A DNA stretch of 64,000 nucleotides from Microbacterium atlanticum (lineage in GTDB: Bacteria > Actinomycetota > Actinomycetes > Actinomycetales > Microbacteriaceae): NCBI RefSeq assembly GCF_015277815.1, contig NZ_CP063813.1:1302001-1366000 (forward strand). Direction: 5' to 3'. Positions 8,744 through 17,724 of this stretch are shown here, piece by piece; the stretch's first letter is position 1, and each line of letters begins with the position of its first letter. The position numbers were made by a program, and so were the translations under genes. The notes under the pieces are model-generated. The model ran no database searches and was not told where the DNA came from. It was given only the letters and a program-made list of their open reading frames with translations.

Positions 8744-9672
8744 CCGGCTCGAGCGTCCTCTTCGATGCCCCCGGGCCGCGCGCCCGCCGTCTGTCGCTGA
8801 TCCTGTCGATCGTCGCCGGGCTGCTGATCCTCGCCGGCGTCGTCTGGGTCGTCATGACGCTGGCAGCCCCCCGCACCTCGGGCGGCATCAACCTGCCCGG
8901 CATGTTCGACGGCTCGCGGTGGGACATCTTCACCGACCCCGCGGTGTGGGGCTTCATCGCGGAGGGCATCGTCGCGACACTGCAGGCGGCCGCTGTCGCC
9001 GCGGTGGGGGCGATCGCGCTCGGCATCGTGCTTTCGCTGCTGCGCAGCTCGCTGATCCCCTGGGTGCGCATCCCGACCGCGTGGGTCATCGAGTTCTTCC
9101 GCGGCATGCCCGTGCTGCTGATGATGCTGTTCATCCTGCTCGTGGCGTCCACCGGCGCGTTCTGGGCGGTGGTCATCGCCCTGATCCTCTACAACGGGAC
9201 GCTGATCGGCGAGATCCTCCGCGCGGGGCTGGCGGCGCTGCCCAAGGGGCAGCGCGAGGCCGCGCTCAGCGTCGGGATGCGCGAGTTCCAGTCCAAGATG
9301 CTCGTGGAGTTCCCGCAGGCCTTCCGTCAGATGCTGCCGATCATCGTCGCTCAGCTGGTCGTGCTCCTGAAGGACACATCCCTCGGCTACATCGTCGGCT
9401 ACAACGAGATCATCCGGAACAACATCAACAACCTGGGCAGCTTCTACGGCAACCGGTACCTGTTCTCGCTGTTCGTCGTCACCCTCGCGATCTACCTGAC
9501 GATCAACCTGCTGCTGTCGTGGTTCGCGCGCTGGCTCGCACGCCGCACGGCCTCCGGCGGCCGCAAGGGCGGACGCGCGAAGGCGGTCGTCCAGGATCCG
9601 ACCAACCCCGCGACGCTGCTGCATGTCGAAGCGACGGCCGACGCGATCGAAGAGGCGCCACCGGGTCGCTGA
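8740..9672 (+). CDS. gluD: Amino-acid ABC transporter permease (GluD-like)
   Basis: 310 residues. It has an N-terminal membrane helix at about 20-43, a periplasm-facing linker, then the HisMQ-type transmembrane domain with IEFFRGMPVLLMMLF, the EAA loop GQREAALSVGMREFQSKMLVEFPQAFRQ and LLKDTSLGYIVGYNEI. A basic cytosolic tail (RRTASGGRKGGRAK) ends the protein. Starts at the ATG overlapping the gluC stop. It forms the channel with gluC. Confidence 0.9.
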   Translation: MTGSSVLFDAPGPRARRLSLILSIVAGLLILAGVVWVVMTLAAPRTSGGINLPGMFDGSRWDIFTDPAVWGFIAEGIVATLQAAAVAAVGAIALGIVLSLLRSSLIPWVRIPTAWVIEFFRGMPVLLMMLFILLVASTGAFWAVVIALILYNGTLIGEILRAGLAALPKGQREAALSVGMREFQSKMLVEFPQAFRQMLPIIVAQLVVLLKDTSLGYIVGYNEIIRNNINNLGSFYGNRYLFSLFVVTLAIYLTINLLLSWFARWLARRTASGGRKGGRAKAVVQDPTNPATLLHVEATADAIEEAPPGR

Positions 9673-9700
9673 CGCGGCGGGTCGGGGCGTCCGCCGTCGG

Positions 9701-9706
9701 TAGACT
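9701..9706 (+). promoter_or_regulatory. -10 box for pheST
   Basis: TAGACT, 8 nt before GTG 9715, no ribosome site between. Confidence 0.55.
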
Positions 9707-9714
9707 CGTCTCTC

Positions 9715-10764
9715 GTGTCCGACGCTCCCGCACCCACCGAGATCACGCCTGAGGCGGTGAACGCCGCCCTCGACGCCGCCCTCGCCGCCGTCGCCGCCGC
9801 AGCCGACACCGCCGCGCTGAAGGCCGCACGGTCCGCGCACTCCGCCGAGGGCTCGCCGCTGGCGAAGCTCAACGCGCGGCTGCGCGACGTGCCGAGCGAC
9901 AAGAAGGCCGAGTTCGGCAAGCTCGTCGGCCAGGCCCGCGGCAGGGTGAACCAGGCGTTCGCCGCCCGTGAGGAGGAGCTCGCCGCGGCCGAGACCGCCG
10001 CCCGGCTCGAGGCGGAGCGGGTGGACGTCACCGCCCTCCCGTCGCGAGCGCGCGTCGGTGCGCGCCATCCGATCTCGCTCCTGCAGGAGCAGGTCTCCGA
10101 CATCTTCGTCGGGATGGGATGGGAGATCGCGGAGGGGCCGGAGCTCGAGCACGAGTGGTTCAACTTCGACGCGCTGAACTTCGACGAGGACCACCCGGCG
10201 CGCCAGATGCAGGACACGTTCTTCGTCGACCCGGTCGAGCGGCACCTCGTGATGCGCACGCACACCAGCCCCGTGCAGGTGCGGTCTATGCTCGAGCGCG
10301 ACCTGCCCCTGTACGTGCTGTGCCCCGGTCGTGTGTACCGCACCGATGAGTTCGACGCGACGCACCTTCCCGTCTTCACGCAGTTCGAGGGCATCGTCGT
10401 CGACAAGGGCATCACGATGGCCCACCTCAAGGGCACGCTCGATCACGCGGCCAAGGTGCTGTTCGGGGCGGAGGCCAAGACGCGGTTCCGCGCGAACTAC
10501 TTCCCCTTCACCGAGCCGTCCGCGGAGCTGGACCTCTGGCACCCGACGTTCAAGGGCGGTCCGCGATGGATCGAGTGGGGCGGCTGCGGGATGATCAACC
10601 CCAACGTGCTGCGCGCGGCGGGGATCGATCCGGAGGAGTACTCGGGCTTCGCCTTCGGCATGGGCATCGAACGCACGCTCATGTTCCGCAGCGACGTCCA
10701 GGACATGCGCGACATGGCCGAGGGTGATGTGCGCTTCAGCGAGCAGTTCGGAATGGTGGTCTGA
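9715..10764 (+). CDS. pheS: Phenylalanine-tRNA ligase alpha subunit
   Basis: 349 residues. An N-terminal coiled coil (residues about 1-95, Ala/Glu-rich) binds tRNA, and the class II catalytic core follows: GARHPISLLQEQVSDIF, TSPVQVRSM (motif 2 region), CPGRVYRTDEFDATHLPVFTQFEG and the motif 3 GFAFGMGIERTLMFR near the C-terminus. It charges tRNA-Phe as an alpha2beta2 tetramer with PheT, whose start overlaps its stop by one base (TGATG). Confidence 0.96.
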   Translation: MSDAPAPTEITPEAVNAALDAALAAVAAAADTAALKAARSAHSAEGSPLAKLNARLRDVPSDKKAEFGKLVGQARGRVNQAFAAREEELAAAETAARLEAERVDVTALPSRARVGARHPISLLQEQVSDIFVGMGWEIAEGPELEHEWFNFDALNFDEDHPARQMQDTFFVDPVERHLVMRTHTSPVQVRSMLERDLPLYVLCPGRVYRTDEFDATHLPVFTQFEGIVVDKGITMAHLKGTLDHAAKVLFGAEAKTRFRANYFPFTEPSAELDLWHPTFKGGPRWIEWGGCGMINPNVLRAAGIDPEEYSGFAFGMGIERTLMFRSDVQDMRDMAEGDVRFSEQFGMVV

Positions 10765-13301
10765 TGCGCGTCCCGCTCTCCTGGCTGCGTGAGTACGTCG
10801 ACGTTCCGGCGGATGCCTCGCCCGAGGACGTCCTCGCGGCGCTCGTCCGCGTCGGTTTCGAAGAGGAGGACATCCACCGCTTCGAGCTGCAGGGCCCGAT
10901 CGTCGTCGGCGAGGTGCTCGACTTCGTCGAGGAGCCGCAGTCCAACGGCAAGACCATCCGCTGGTGCCACGTCCGCGTCGCTCCCGACGGCGAGACGGCG
11001 GCGGACGGCGGCGATGCCGTCCACGGCGTGGTCTGCGGCGCCCGCAACTTCTTCGCGGGCGACAAGGTCGTGGTGACGCTTCCCGGCGCCGTGCTCCCCG
11101 GACCGTTCCCCATCGCCGCCCGCAAGACCTACGGGCATGTCTCCGACGGCATGATCGCGTCGGCGCGCGAGCTCGGCCTCGGCGAGGAGCACAGCGGCAT
11201 CCTGCGCCTGGTCGAGCTGGGCATCGACGCGCCGGTCGGCACCGACGCGATCTCGCTGCTGGGCCTGGACGACGTCGCCGTCGACATCAACGTCACGCCC
11301 GACCGCGGCTACGCGCTGTCCATCCGGGGGGTGGCGCGCGAGTACTCGCACTCCACCGGCGCCGCCTTCCGCGATCCCGCCGACCGTCCGTGGGAGGAGC
11401 TCGCCCCCGGCTCGGGCTTCCCGATCGCGGTCGACGACGCAGCCCCCATCCGGGGACGCGTCGGCGCCTCCGAGTTCGTGGCCAGAGTCGTGCGAGACGT
11501 CGATCCCACCAAGCCGACCCCGGCCTGGATGATCGCGCGGCTGTCGCTGGCCGGCATCCGCTCGCTCGGCATCCTCATCGACATCACGAATTACGTCATG
11601 CTCGAGCTGGGCCAGCCGATCCACGGCTACGACCTCGACAAGCTGCAGGGCGGCATCACCGTGCGCCGCGCGCAGCCGGGGGAGAAGCTCGAGACGCTCG
11701 ACGGCAAGGTGCGCACCCTGCACCCCGAGGACCTGCTCATCACCGACGAGTCCGGACCCATCGGCCTCGCCGGCGTGATGGGCGGGGGCGCTACCGAGAT
11801 GAGCGACGCGACGCGCAATGTGCTCATCGAGGCGGCCGTGTTCGACACCGTGTCGATCGCGCGCACCGCGCGGCGGCACAAGCTGCCCAGCGAGGCCTCG
11901 CGTCGCTTCGAGCGCGGTGTCGACCCGCTCGTGCCGTTCGTGGCCGCCCGCCGGGTCGCCGAGCTGATGGTGGAGTACGCCGGCGGCACGAGCGATGAAG
12001 AGCATGGCGGCGCGCTGTTCGCCGAGGTGTTCGTCCCCGGCATCGAGCTCCCGCCTCGGTTCGTGCAGCACCTCATCGGCGTCGACTACACCGACGGCGA
12101 GATCGAGGCCGCGCTGCGCCTCATCGGCTGCGAGGTCGTCACGAACGAGGACGACGCCGCCGGCTGGCAGGTCATCCCGCCGTCCTGGCGCCCCGACCTC
12201 AGCGACAAGTGGACGCTCGCCGAAGAGGTCGCCCGCATCGAGGGATATGACCGCATCCCTTCGGTGCTGCCGACGCCGCCGTCGGGCCGCGGCCTCACCG
12301 CCGCCCAGCAGGGGCGCCGTCGCGTGGCGAACGCGCTGGCCGCCGCCGGCTACACCGAGACGCCGTCGTTCGGCTTCACCACCGAGGAACAGAACGACCT
12401 CCACGGCTCGGCCTCCGGGGAGCACCTCCCCAGCGTCAAGCTCGCCAACCCGCTCGACGGGCAGGCGCCGTTCCTGCGCCGCTCGCTCGTGCCCGGTCTG
12501 CTGCAGGTGGCGCACCGCAACGTCGCGCGCGGTCTCACCGATCTCGCGCTCTTCGAGACGGGTGTCGTCTTCCTCCCGAGGCCCGGAGTGGTCTATGGCA
12601 CCGCGCACGTGCCGCCCCTCGCGGTGCGACCGGATGCCGCGACCCTCGCCGAGCTCGATGCGTCGATCCCGCCCCAGCACCGGTTCATCGCGCTGCTCCT
12701 GGCCGGCCACCTCGTGCCGAAGCAGCCGGGCATGGCCCCGGTCGTCGCCGAGCTCGCCGATGCCCTGGACGCCGTACGTGCCATCGGCGCCGCGGCGGGG
12801 GTGGCGGTCGACGTGGCGCAGGGCCGGCGCGAAGCGCTGCACCCGGGGCGCACCGGCGTGCTGTCGGTCGCCGGCACCGAGGTCGGGTACGTCGGCGAGC
12901 TGCTGCCGGCCGTGGCGGAGGCATCCGATCTCCCCGGCCGCGTGATCGTCGCCGAGCTGGATCTCGACCTCGTGCTGTCCCTCGCGGGCGAGCGGGTCGT
13001 CGCCGCCTCGCTGTCGGGCTACCCGGCCGCGACGCAGGACGTCTCGCTCGTTGTCGGGGCCGACGTCCCGGCCGGCGATGTGCGCGCGGCTCTGCTCGAG
13101 GGCGCGGGCGAGCTGCTGGAGTCGCTGCGCCTCGTGGACGACTACCGGGGCCAGGGCGTGCCCGAAGGCCGCAAGAGCCTGACGTTCGCGCTGCGCTTCC
13201 GCGCGCCCGATCGCACGCTCACCGCCGCCGAGGCGACGGAGGCGAAGCTCGCCGGCGTCGCCGTGGCCACCGAGCGGTTCGGGGCGAGCCTGCGGGACTG
13301 A
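10764..13301 (+). CDS. pheT: Phenylalanine-tRNA ligase beta subunit
   Basis: 845 residues, full length. Domain order: N-terminal B1 (MRVPLSWLREYVDVP), an OB-fold tRNA-binding domain (about 40-160, with VCGARNFFAGDKVVVTLPGA), the B3/B4 editing region (about 215-400, including ASRRFERGVDP), the B5 domain, the inactive synthetase-like core (GYTETPSFGF) and the C-terminal anticodon-binding FDX domain (SGYPAATQDVSLVV onward). It edits mischarged Tyr-tRNA-Phe and supports PheS. One-base overlap with pheS shows translational coupling. Confidence 0.96.
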   Translation: MRVPLSWLREYVDVPADASPEDVLAALVRVGFEEEDIHRFELQGPIVVGEVLDFVEEPQSNGKTIRWCHVRVAPDGETAADGGDAVHGVVCGARNFFAGDKVVVTLPGAVLPGPFPIAARKTYGHVSDGMIASARELGLGEEHSGILRLVELGIDAPVGTDAISLLGLDDVAVDINVTPDRGYALSIRGVAREYSHSTGAAFRDPADRPWEELAPGSGFPIAVDDAAPIRGRVGASEFVARVVRDVDPTKPTPAWMIARLSLAGIRSLGILIDITNYVMLELGQPIHGYDLDKLQGGITVRRAQPGEKLETLDGKVRTLHPEDLLITDESGPIGLAGVMGGGATEMSDATRNVLIEAAVFDTVSIARTARRHKLPSEASRRFERGVDPLVPFVAARRVAELMVEYAGGTSDEEHGGALFAEVFVPGIELPPRFVQHLIGVDYTDGEIEAALRLIGCEVVTNEDDAAGWQVIPPSWRPDLSDKWTLAEEVARIEGYDRIPSVLPTPPSGRGLTAAQQGRRRVANALAAAGYTETPSFGFTTEEQNDLHGSASGEHLPSVKLANPLDGQAPFLRRSLVPGLLQVAHRNVARGLTDLALFETGVVFLPRPGVVYGTAHVPPLAVRPDAATLAELDASIPPQHRFIALLLAGHLVPKQPGMAPVVAELADALDAVRAIGAAAGVAVDVAQGRREALHPGRTGVLSVAGTEVGYVGELLPAVAEASDLPGRVIVAELDLDLVLSLAGERVVAASLSGYPAATQDVSLVVGADVPAGDVRAALLEGAGELLESLRLVDDYRGQGVPEGRKSLTFALRFRAPDRTLTAAEATEAKLAGVAVATERFGASLRD

Positions 13302-13404
13302 CCGCGGTCGTGCGGGGCGTCGTCCGAGGGCGCGTCCCAACCCGCCTGATGCGCCCACGGCGGAAACGGATGCCGCGACCCGGCGCGTCTGGTTGGGTGT
13401 ACGC

Positions 13405-14385
13405 ATGACCGACGTGCTGGTGCTGGGCGGGACGGGGTGGCTGAGCGGCCGGATCGCGCAGCGGTGGGCCGATGCCGGGGCGACGGTGGCATGCCTCGCG
13501 CGCGGCGGGCGGGCGGCGCCCTCCGGGACGACGCTCGTGGCGGCCGACAGGAACGCCCCGGACGCGTACGCCGAGGTCGCACGGCGGGACTGGGACGAGG
13601 TCGTCGACATCTCGTCCGACCCCGAGCACGTGGCGGCGGCGCTGGACGCGCTCGGGCAGCGCACGCGGCACTGGACGTACGTCTCGACCGTCTCGGTCTA
13701 CGCCTCCAGCGACGAGCCTGGCCAGGACGAGGGCGCGGAGCTGCTCGAGCCGGCGGCCGACGGCGAGGAGGAGGACTACGGGCGCGCGAAGGCGAGGGCC
13801 GAGGCATCCGTCCGCTCCGCCATGGGATTCCGCGCGGCCGTCGTGCGGCCCGGCCTCATCGTGGGACCCGGCGATCCGACCGATCGCTTCGGCTACTGGG
13901 TGGCGCGGCTCGCCCTCGCCGGCGACGGCGAGGTGCTGATTCCCGACGCCGAGGGCCGCGGCGCCCAGGTGATCGACGTCGACGACCTCGCCGATTTCGT
14001 GCAGGCGATCGGGCGCGAGCGGTGGACGGGGGTCGTGAACGCCGTCGGCGACCCGGTGCCTCTCGGGCAGCTCCTCGCCGAAGCCCGCGAGGTCGCCGGC
14101 CACACCGGGGCCCTCGTGCCGGCGGGCGACCCGTGGCTGGAGGAGCACGGCGTGGCGTACTGGATGGGCCCGCGGTCGCTGCCGCTGTGGCTGCCGGCGG
14201 GGATGGCCGGCTTCTGGACGCGGTCGCACGCGGCGTACCGCCTGCTCGGCGGACGCCTGCGGCCGCTGCGCGAGACCCTCGAGCGGACGCTCGCCGACGA
14301 GCGCGACCGCGGCCTCGACCGGGAGCGGCGCGCCGGCCTCACCCGCGCCGACGAGCTGGAGCTGCTGCACGAGCTGCAGGTGTGA
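13405..14385 (+). CDS. NAD-dependent epimerase/dehydratase-like short-chain reductase
   Basis: 326 residues. The Rossmann nucleotide-binding motif LVLGGTGWLSGR at residues 5-16 and YVSTVSVYAS (about 95) fit extended SDR proteins, although the catalytic Y-x3-K pattern appears only as DYGRAKARAE (about 130). It resembles plant chloroplast-type reductases and sugar-nucleotide epimerases, with VVRPGLIVGPGDPTDRFGYW downstream. The substrate is unknown. I used ATG 13405 rather than the GTG 12 nt upstream because it starts right at the first beta strand. Confidence 0.75.
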   Translation: MTDVLVLGGTGWLSGRIAQRWADAGATVACLARGGRAAPSGTTLVAADRNAPDAYAEVARRDWDEVVDISSDPEHVAAALDALGQRTRHWTYVSTVSVYASSDEPGQDEGAELLEPAADGEEEDYGRAKARAEASVRSAMGFRAAVVRPGLIVGPGDPTDRFGYWVARLALAGDGEVLIPDAEGRGAQVIDVDDLADFVQAIGRERWTGVVNAVGDPVPLGQLLAEAREVAGHTGALVPAGDPWLEEHGVAYWMGPRSLPLWLPAGMAGFWTRSHAAYRLLGGRLRPLRETLERTLADERDRGLDRERRAGLTRADELELLHELQV

Positions 14386-14397
14386 CCCGTCCGGGAT

Positions 14398-14426
14398 TTG
14401 CGGATGCCGGAACCGGCGGCTATCGT
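14398..14426 (+). promoter_or_regulatory. Promoter ahead of the small ORF upstream of argC
   Basis: TTGCGG at 14398-14403, a 17-nt spacer and TATCGT at 14421-14426: the best-formed sigma-70 promoter seen outside the rRNA operon. It is 6 nt before an ATG at 14433. Confidence 0.55.
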
Positions 14427-14432
14427 CGGCCC

Positions 14433-14540
14433 ATGCCTTCGGCCGCGCTCCCGCACCACACGCGGTTCCTGAGCCTGTCGAAGGGCGTTCCGAGTGTCGT
14501 CCCCGCGCGCCGACGCCGTCTGGGCGAGCGCCGACTCTAG
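14433..14540 (+). CDS. Possible 35-residue Arg-rich leader peptide upstream of argC
   Basis: A short open frame beginning MPSAALPHHTRFLSLSKG and ending with six Arg among its last ten residues (RRRR at 26-29, RR at 33-34). It sits 6 nt after a good promoter and 87 nt before the argC start. A hairpin begins on the last base of its stop codon. Arg codons in front of an arginine operon suggest attenuation. Against this, residues 12-18 come from a word (TGAGCCTGTCGAAGGG) that I recall as a dispersed intergenic repeat in many bacteria, so the frame may be accidental. Confidence 0.3.
   Translation: MPSAALPHHTRFLSLSKGVPSVVPARRRRLGERRL
14466..14485 (+). repeat. REP-like dispersed intergenic repeat
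   Basis: TTCCTGAGCCTGTCGAAGGG resembles the half-palindromic intergenic word (translated on either strand as SLSKG or RQAQEP) that recurs across many GC-rich genomes. Only one copy is in this window, so its repetitive nature is recalled knowledge, not seen here. Confidence 0.4.
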
Positions 14541-14589
14541 GCGACCCCGCACGCCGTCCTGTCATGGACCGTTGCGAGCGGGCGTCGCC
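14540..14589 (+). promoter_or_regulatory. Hairpin between the possible leader peptide and argC
   Basis: GGCGACCCCGC at 14540-14550 pairs with GCGGG-C-GTCGCC at 14578-14589 (11 bp, one bulged C). Bases 14511-14517 (CGACGCC, inside the Arg codon run) are also complementary to 14581-14587, giving an alternative fold. GTCTTCC follows the 3' arm, too weak to call a terminator. Confidence 0.4.
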
Positions 14590-14614
14590 GTCTTCCGGCC
14601 CCGCACCCAGACTC

Positions 14615-14620
14615 TAAGGT
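14615..14620 (+). promoter_or_regulatory. Possible argC -10 box or ribosome site
   Basis: TAAGGT lies 7 nt before ATG 14628, matching the leaderless spacing. The overlapping AAGGTGG (14616-14622) could instead be a ribosome site for a transcript started upstream. Sequence alone does not decide. Confidence 0.4.
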
Positions 14621-14627
14621 GGAATCC

Positions 14628-15674
14628 ATGACATATTCGGTCGCCGTCTCCGGCGCATCCGGCTATGCGGGCGGCGAGATCCTGCGGATCCTCGCCGCGC
14701 ATCCCGACGTCGAGATCCGCACCGTGACCGCGCACTCCAACGCGGGACAGCCGCTCCTCCAGCATCAGCCGCACCTGCGCTCGCTCGCACACCTGACGCT
14801 GCAGGACACGACTCCCGAGATCCTCTCGGGGCACGACATCGTCTTCCTCGCGCTGCCGCACGGACAGTCCGGGCAGTACACCGACGCGCTCGGCGACACC
14901 CCCCTCGTCATCGACGCCGGTGCCGACCACCGGCTGACGACGCAGGCGGACTGGGATGCCTTCTACGGCGGCGACTTCCACGAGCCCTGGGTCTACGGCG
15001 TCCCCGAGCTGCCGGTGCACGGCAGCACACAGCGGGAGCGGCTGGCAGGGGCGTCCCGCATCGCCGCTCCCGGCTGCAACGCCTCGACCGTGAGCCTCAG
15101 CCTTGCGCCGGGCGTCGCCGCCGGCGTCATCGACCCGTCCGACATCGTGTCGGTGCTCGCTGTCGGGCCGTCCGGCGCGGGAAAGAGCCTCAAGACGAAC
15201 CTCCTGGCCGGCGAGATCCTCGGCACCGCCAACCCCTATGCCGTCGGCGGGACGCACCGCCACATCCCCGAGATCGCACAGGCGCTGCGCGGTGCGGGCG
15301 CCGACGGGCGCATCGGCATCTCGTTCACGCCCGTGCTGGTGCCGATGGCGCGCGGCATCCTGGCGACGTCCACCGCACCGATCGCGCCGGGCGCGACCGA
15401 CGACCAGATCCGCGGTGCGTGGGAGGCGGCCTACGGCGACGAGACGTTCGTGCAGCTGCTCCCGGCCGGGCAGTTCCCCCGCACGGCGGATGTGCTCGGG
15501 GCCAACACCGCGCTGATGGGCCTGGCCGTCGACCGCGCCGCGAACCGCGTCGTCGTGGTCACCGCGGTCGACAACCTCGTCAAGGGAACCGCGGGCGCCG
15601 CCGTGCAGTCCATGAACATCGCGCTGGGCCTTCCCGAAGGCACCGCGCTCACCGTGAACGGAGTCGCACCGTGA
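14628..15674 (+). CDS. argC: N-acetyl-gamma-glutamyl-phosphate reductase
   Basis: 348 residues; reduces N-acetylglutamyl phosphate to the semialdehyde with NADPH in arginine biosynthesis. The Rossmann motif [13 protein letters not shown] is at residues 7-19. The active-site Cys lies in [13 protein letters not shown] (about residue 150), and the catalytic-domain segments [11 protein letters not shown] and [10 protein letters not shown] follow. The ATG at 14628 is used; MES upstream is in frame but precedes the conserved strand. First gene of a tightly packed argCJBDF operon joined by 4-nt overlaps. Confidence 0.96.
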   Translation: MTYSVAVSGASGYAGGEILRILAAHPDVEIRTVTAHSNAGQPLLQHQPHLRSLAHLTLQDTTPEILSGHDIVFLALPHGQSGQYTDALGDTPLVIDAGADHRLTTQADWDAFYGGDFHEPWVYGVPELPVHGSTQRERLAGASRIAAPGCNASTVSLSLAPGVAAGVIDPSDIVSVLAVGPSGAGKSLKTNLLAGEILGTANPYAVGGTHRHIPEIAQALRGAGADGRIGISFTPVLVPMARGILATSTAPIAPGATDDQIRGAWEAAYGDETFVQLLPAGQFPRTADVLGANTALMGLAVDRAANRVVVVTAVDNLVKGTAGAAVQSMNIALGLPEGTALTVNGVAP

Positions 15675-16828
15675 GCGTGACCGCGCCCGCAGGGTTCGAG
15701 GCGGCGGGCGTCGCCGTCGGCCTCAAGTCGACCGGCAAGCCCGACGTGGCGGTCGTCGTCAACCGCGGACCGCTCAAGGTCGGTGCGGCGGTGTTCACGA
15801 GCAACCGGGCGAAGGCGAACCCCATCCTGTGGTCGGAGGAGGTCATCCGCGACGGGGTCGTCGAGGCGATCGTCCTCAACTCCGGCGGAGCGAACTGCTT
15901 CACCGGCCCCTTCGGCTTCCAGACCACGCATCAGACCGCCGAGAAGGCCGCCGAACTCCTCGAGGTGAGCGCCGGCGACATCCTGGTGTGCTCGACCGGG
16001 CTGATCGGCACCGGCGACGAGACGTTCCGCGCAAAGGTGCTCGCCGGCACCGCGCAGGGCATCGCCGAACTCTCCGCCGACGGCGGGGAGGCGGCATCCC
16101 TCGCCATCATGACGACCGACTCCCAGCCGAAGCGGTCCGTGGCGACGCGGGACGGCTGGTCGATCGGGGGCATGGCGAAGGGCGCCGGGATGCTGGCGCC
16201 CGGCCTCGCCACGATGCTCGTGGTGGTCACGACCGACGCGGTGCTCGACGCGGCTCAGGCCGACGCCGCGCTGCGTGCCGCCACCGCCCGCACGTTCGAC
16301 CGGCTCGACTCGGACGGCTGCATGTCGACGAACGACCAGGTCACCCTCATGGTGAGCGGCGCGTCGGGCATCACGCCCGACCTGCAGGAGTTCGCCGCCG
16401 CGCTCGCCGACGTCTGCTCGGACCTCGCGCGGCAGCTGCAGGGCGACGCCGAGGGTGCCAGCCACGACATCACGATCCAGGTCATCAACGCCGCGTCCGA
16501 GGACGAAGCCGTAGAGGTAGGGCGCTCGGTCGCCCGCAACAACCTCTTCAAGGCGGCGATCTTCGGCAACGACCCGAACTGGGGCCGCGTGCTTGCCGCG
16601 ATCGGCACCACCCGGGCCGCGTTCGACCCGTACGACGTGGACGTCTGGATGAACGGCGTGCGCGTGTGCTCGCAGGGCGGGCCCGACGCGCCGCGCGAGG
16701 CCGTCGACCTCAGCCCGCGGGCGACCGACCTCGTCATCGACCTGAAGGTCGGCGGGGCGCAGGCGACGATCCTCACCAACGACCTCACCCACGATTACGT
16801 CCACGAGAACAGCGCCTACTCCTCATGA
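15671..16828 (+). CDS. argJ: Bifunctional ornithine acetyltransferase / N-acetylglutamate synthase
   Basis: 385 residues, GTG start overlapping the argC stop (GTGA). ArgJ moves the acetyl group from N-acetylornithine to glutamate, closing the acetyl cycle. It is an N-terminal-nucleophile hydrolase that self-cleaves at a Thr: here [17 protein letters not shown] puts the nucleophile at Thr181. Other family segments are [10 protein letters not shown] (about 70-79), LVCSTGLIG and [13 protein letters not shown] near residue 300. Whether it also makes N-acetylglutamate from acetyl-CoA cannot be read from sequence. Confidence 0.95.
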   Translation: MSVTAPAGFEAAGVAVGLKSTGKPDVAVVVNRGPLKVGAAVFTSNRAKANPILWSEEVIRDGVVEAIVLNSGGANCFTGPFGFQTTHQTAEKAAELLEVSAGDILVCSTGLIGTGDETFRAKVLAGTAQGIAELSADGGEAASLAIMTTDSQPKRSVATRDGWSIGGMAKGAGMLAPGLATMLVVVTTDAVLDAAQADAALRAATARTFDRLDSDGCMSTNDQVTLMVSGASGITPDLQEFAAALADVCSDLARQLQGDAEGASHDITIQVINAASEDEAVEVGRSVARNNLFKAAIFGNDPNWGRVLAAIGTTRAAFDPYDVDVWMNGVRVCSQGGPDAPREAVDLSPRATDLVIDLKVGGAQATILTNDLTHDYVHENSAYSS

Positions 16829-17724
16829 CTGATCTGCAAGACACCGATCCGTCCGAGGCCAGCGCCCGGGCCGTCACCCTCATCGAGTCCCTGCCGTGGC
16901 TGAAGCGGTTCCGCGACCAGATCGTGGTCGTCAAGTACGGCGGCAACGCGATGGTCAGTGAAGAGCTGCAGGATGCCTTCGCCGCCGACATCGCCTACCT
17001 CCGCTACGTCGGGGTCAAGCCCGTCGTCGTGCACGGCGGGGGTCCGCAGATCTCGTCGATGCTCGATCGCCTCGCGATCCCCAGCGAGTTCAAGGGCGGC
17101 TACCGGGTCACCTCGACGGAGGCCATCTCGGTCGTGCGCATGGTGCTCACCGGCCAGATCAACCCGCAGCTGGTGTCGAAGATCAACGCGCACGGCCCGG
17201 TCGCGACGGGCCTCAGCGGAGAGGACGCGGGCCTTTTCGGCGGCCGGCGCCGGGGCGTCGTCATCGAGGGCGTCGAGCACGACCTCGGCCGGGTGGGCGA
17301 CGTCGTCGAGGTCGACCCCCGACCGGTGCTCGACCAGGTGGAGGCGGGCCGCATCCCCGTCGTCTCGAGCATCGCGCCCGACCTCGATCGTCCGGGACAC
17401 TCGCTGAACGTGAACGCGGATGCCGCGGCATCCGCTCTGGCGGTCGCACTGGGGGCGGCGAAGCTCGTCGTGCTCACCGACGTCGCGGGGCTCTACGCCG
17501 ACTGGCCGAACCGCGACTCGCTCGTGTCGCACCTGACCTCGACCGAGCTGCGCGCGCTGCTGCCGACGCTCGAGTCGGGCATGATCCCGAAGATGGCGGC
17601 GTGCCTCGAGGCCGTGGAGGGCGGCGTCGAGACCGCCGCGATCATCGACGGGCGGGTGCCGCACTCGGTGCTCGTGGAGATCTTCACCAGCAAGGGAATC
17701 GGAACAGAGGTGGTCCTCGGATGA
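16825..17724 (+). CDS. argB: Acetylglutamate kinase
   Basis: 299 residues of the amino-acid kinase family, which phosphorylates N-acetylglutamate. [10 protein letters not shown] (residues about 33-42) and [13 protein letters not shown] (about 62-74) form the ATP and substrate sites, and the N-terminal helix (residues 1-30, [17 protein letters not shown]) is the extension found in arginine-inhibited hexameric enzymes, so feedback inhibition by arginine is likely. [12 protein letters not shown] and [11 protein letters not shown] complete the fold. Overlaps argJ by ATGA. Confidence 0.96.
   Translation: MTDLQDTDPSEASARAVTLIESLPWLKRFRDQIVVVKYGGNAMVSEELQDAFAADIAYLRYVGVKPVVVHGGGPQISSMLDRLAIPSEFKGGYRVTSTEAISVVRMVLTGQINPQLVSKINAHGPVATGLSGEDAGLFGGRRRGVVIEGVEHDLGRVGDVVEVDPRPVLDQVEAGRIPVVSSIAPDLDRPGHSLNVNADAAASALAVALGAAKLVVLTDVAGLYADWPNRDSLVSHLTSTELRALLPTLESGMIPKMAACLEAVEGGVETAAIIDGRVPHSVLVEIFTSKGIGTEVVLG

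Noticed and set aside
10497..13664. Antisense open frame of 1055 codons opposite pheT and the neighbouring genes
   Set aside because: It runs opposite pheT, which has strong full-length homology; the frame comes from high GC and absence of stops in the complementary phase.
14615..14620. Calling TAAGGT before argC a certain -10 box
   Set aside because: It overlaps AAGGTGG, a workable ribosome site, so I kept it as ambiguous.
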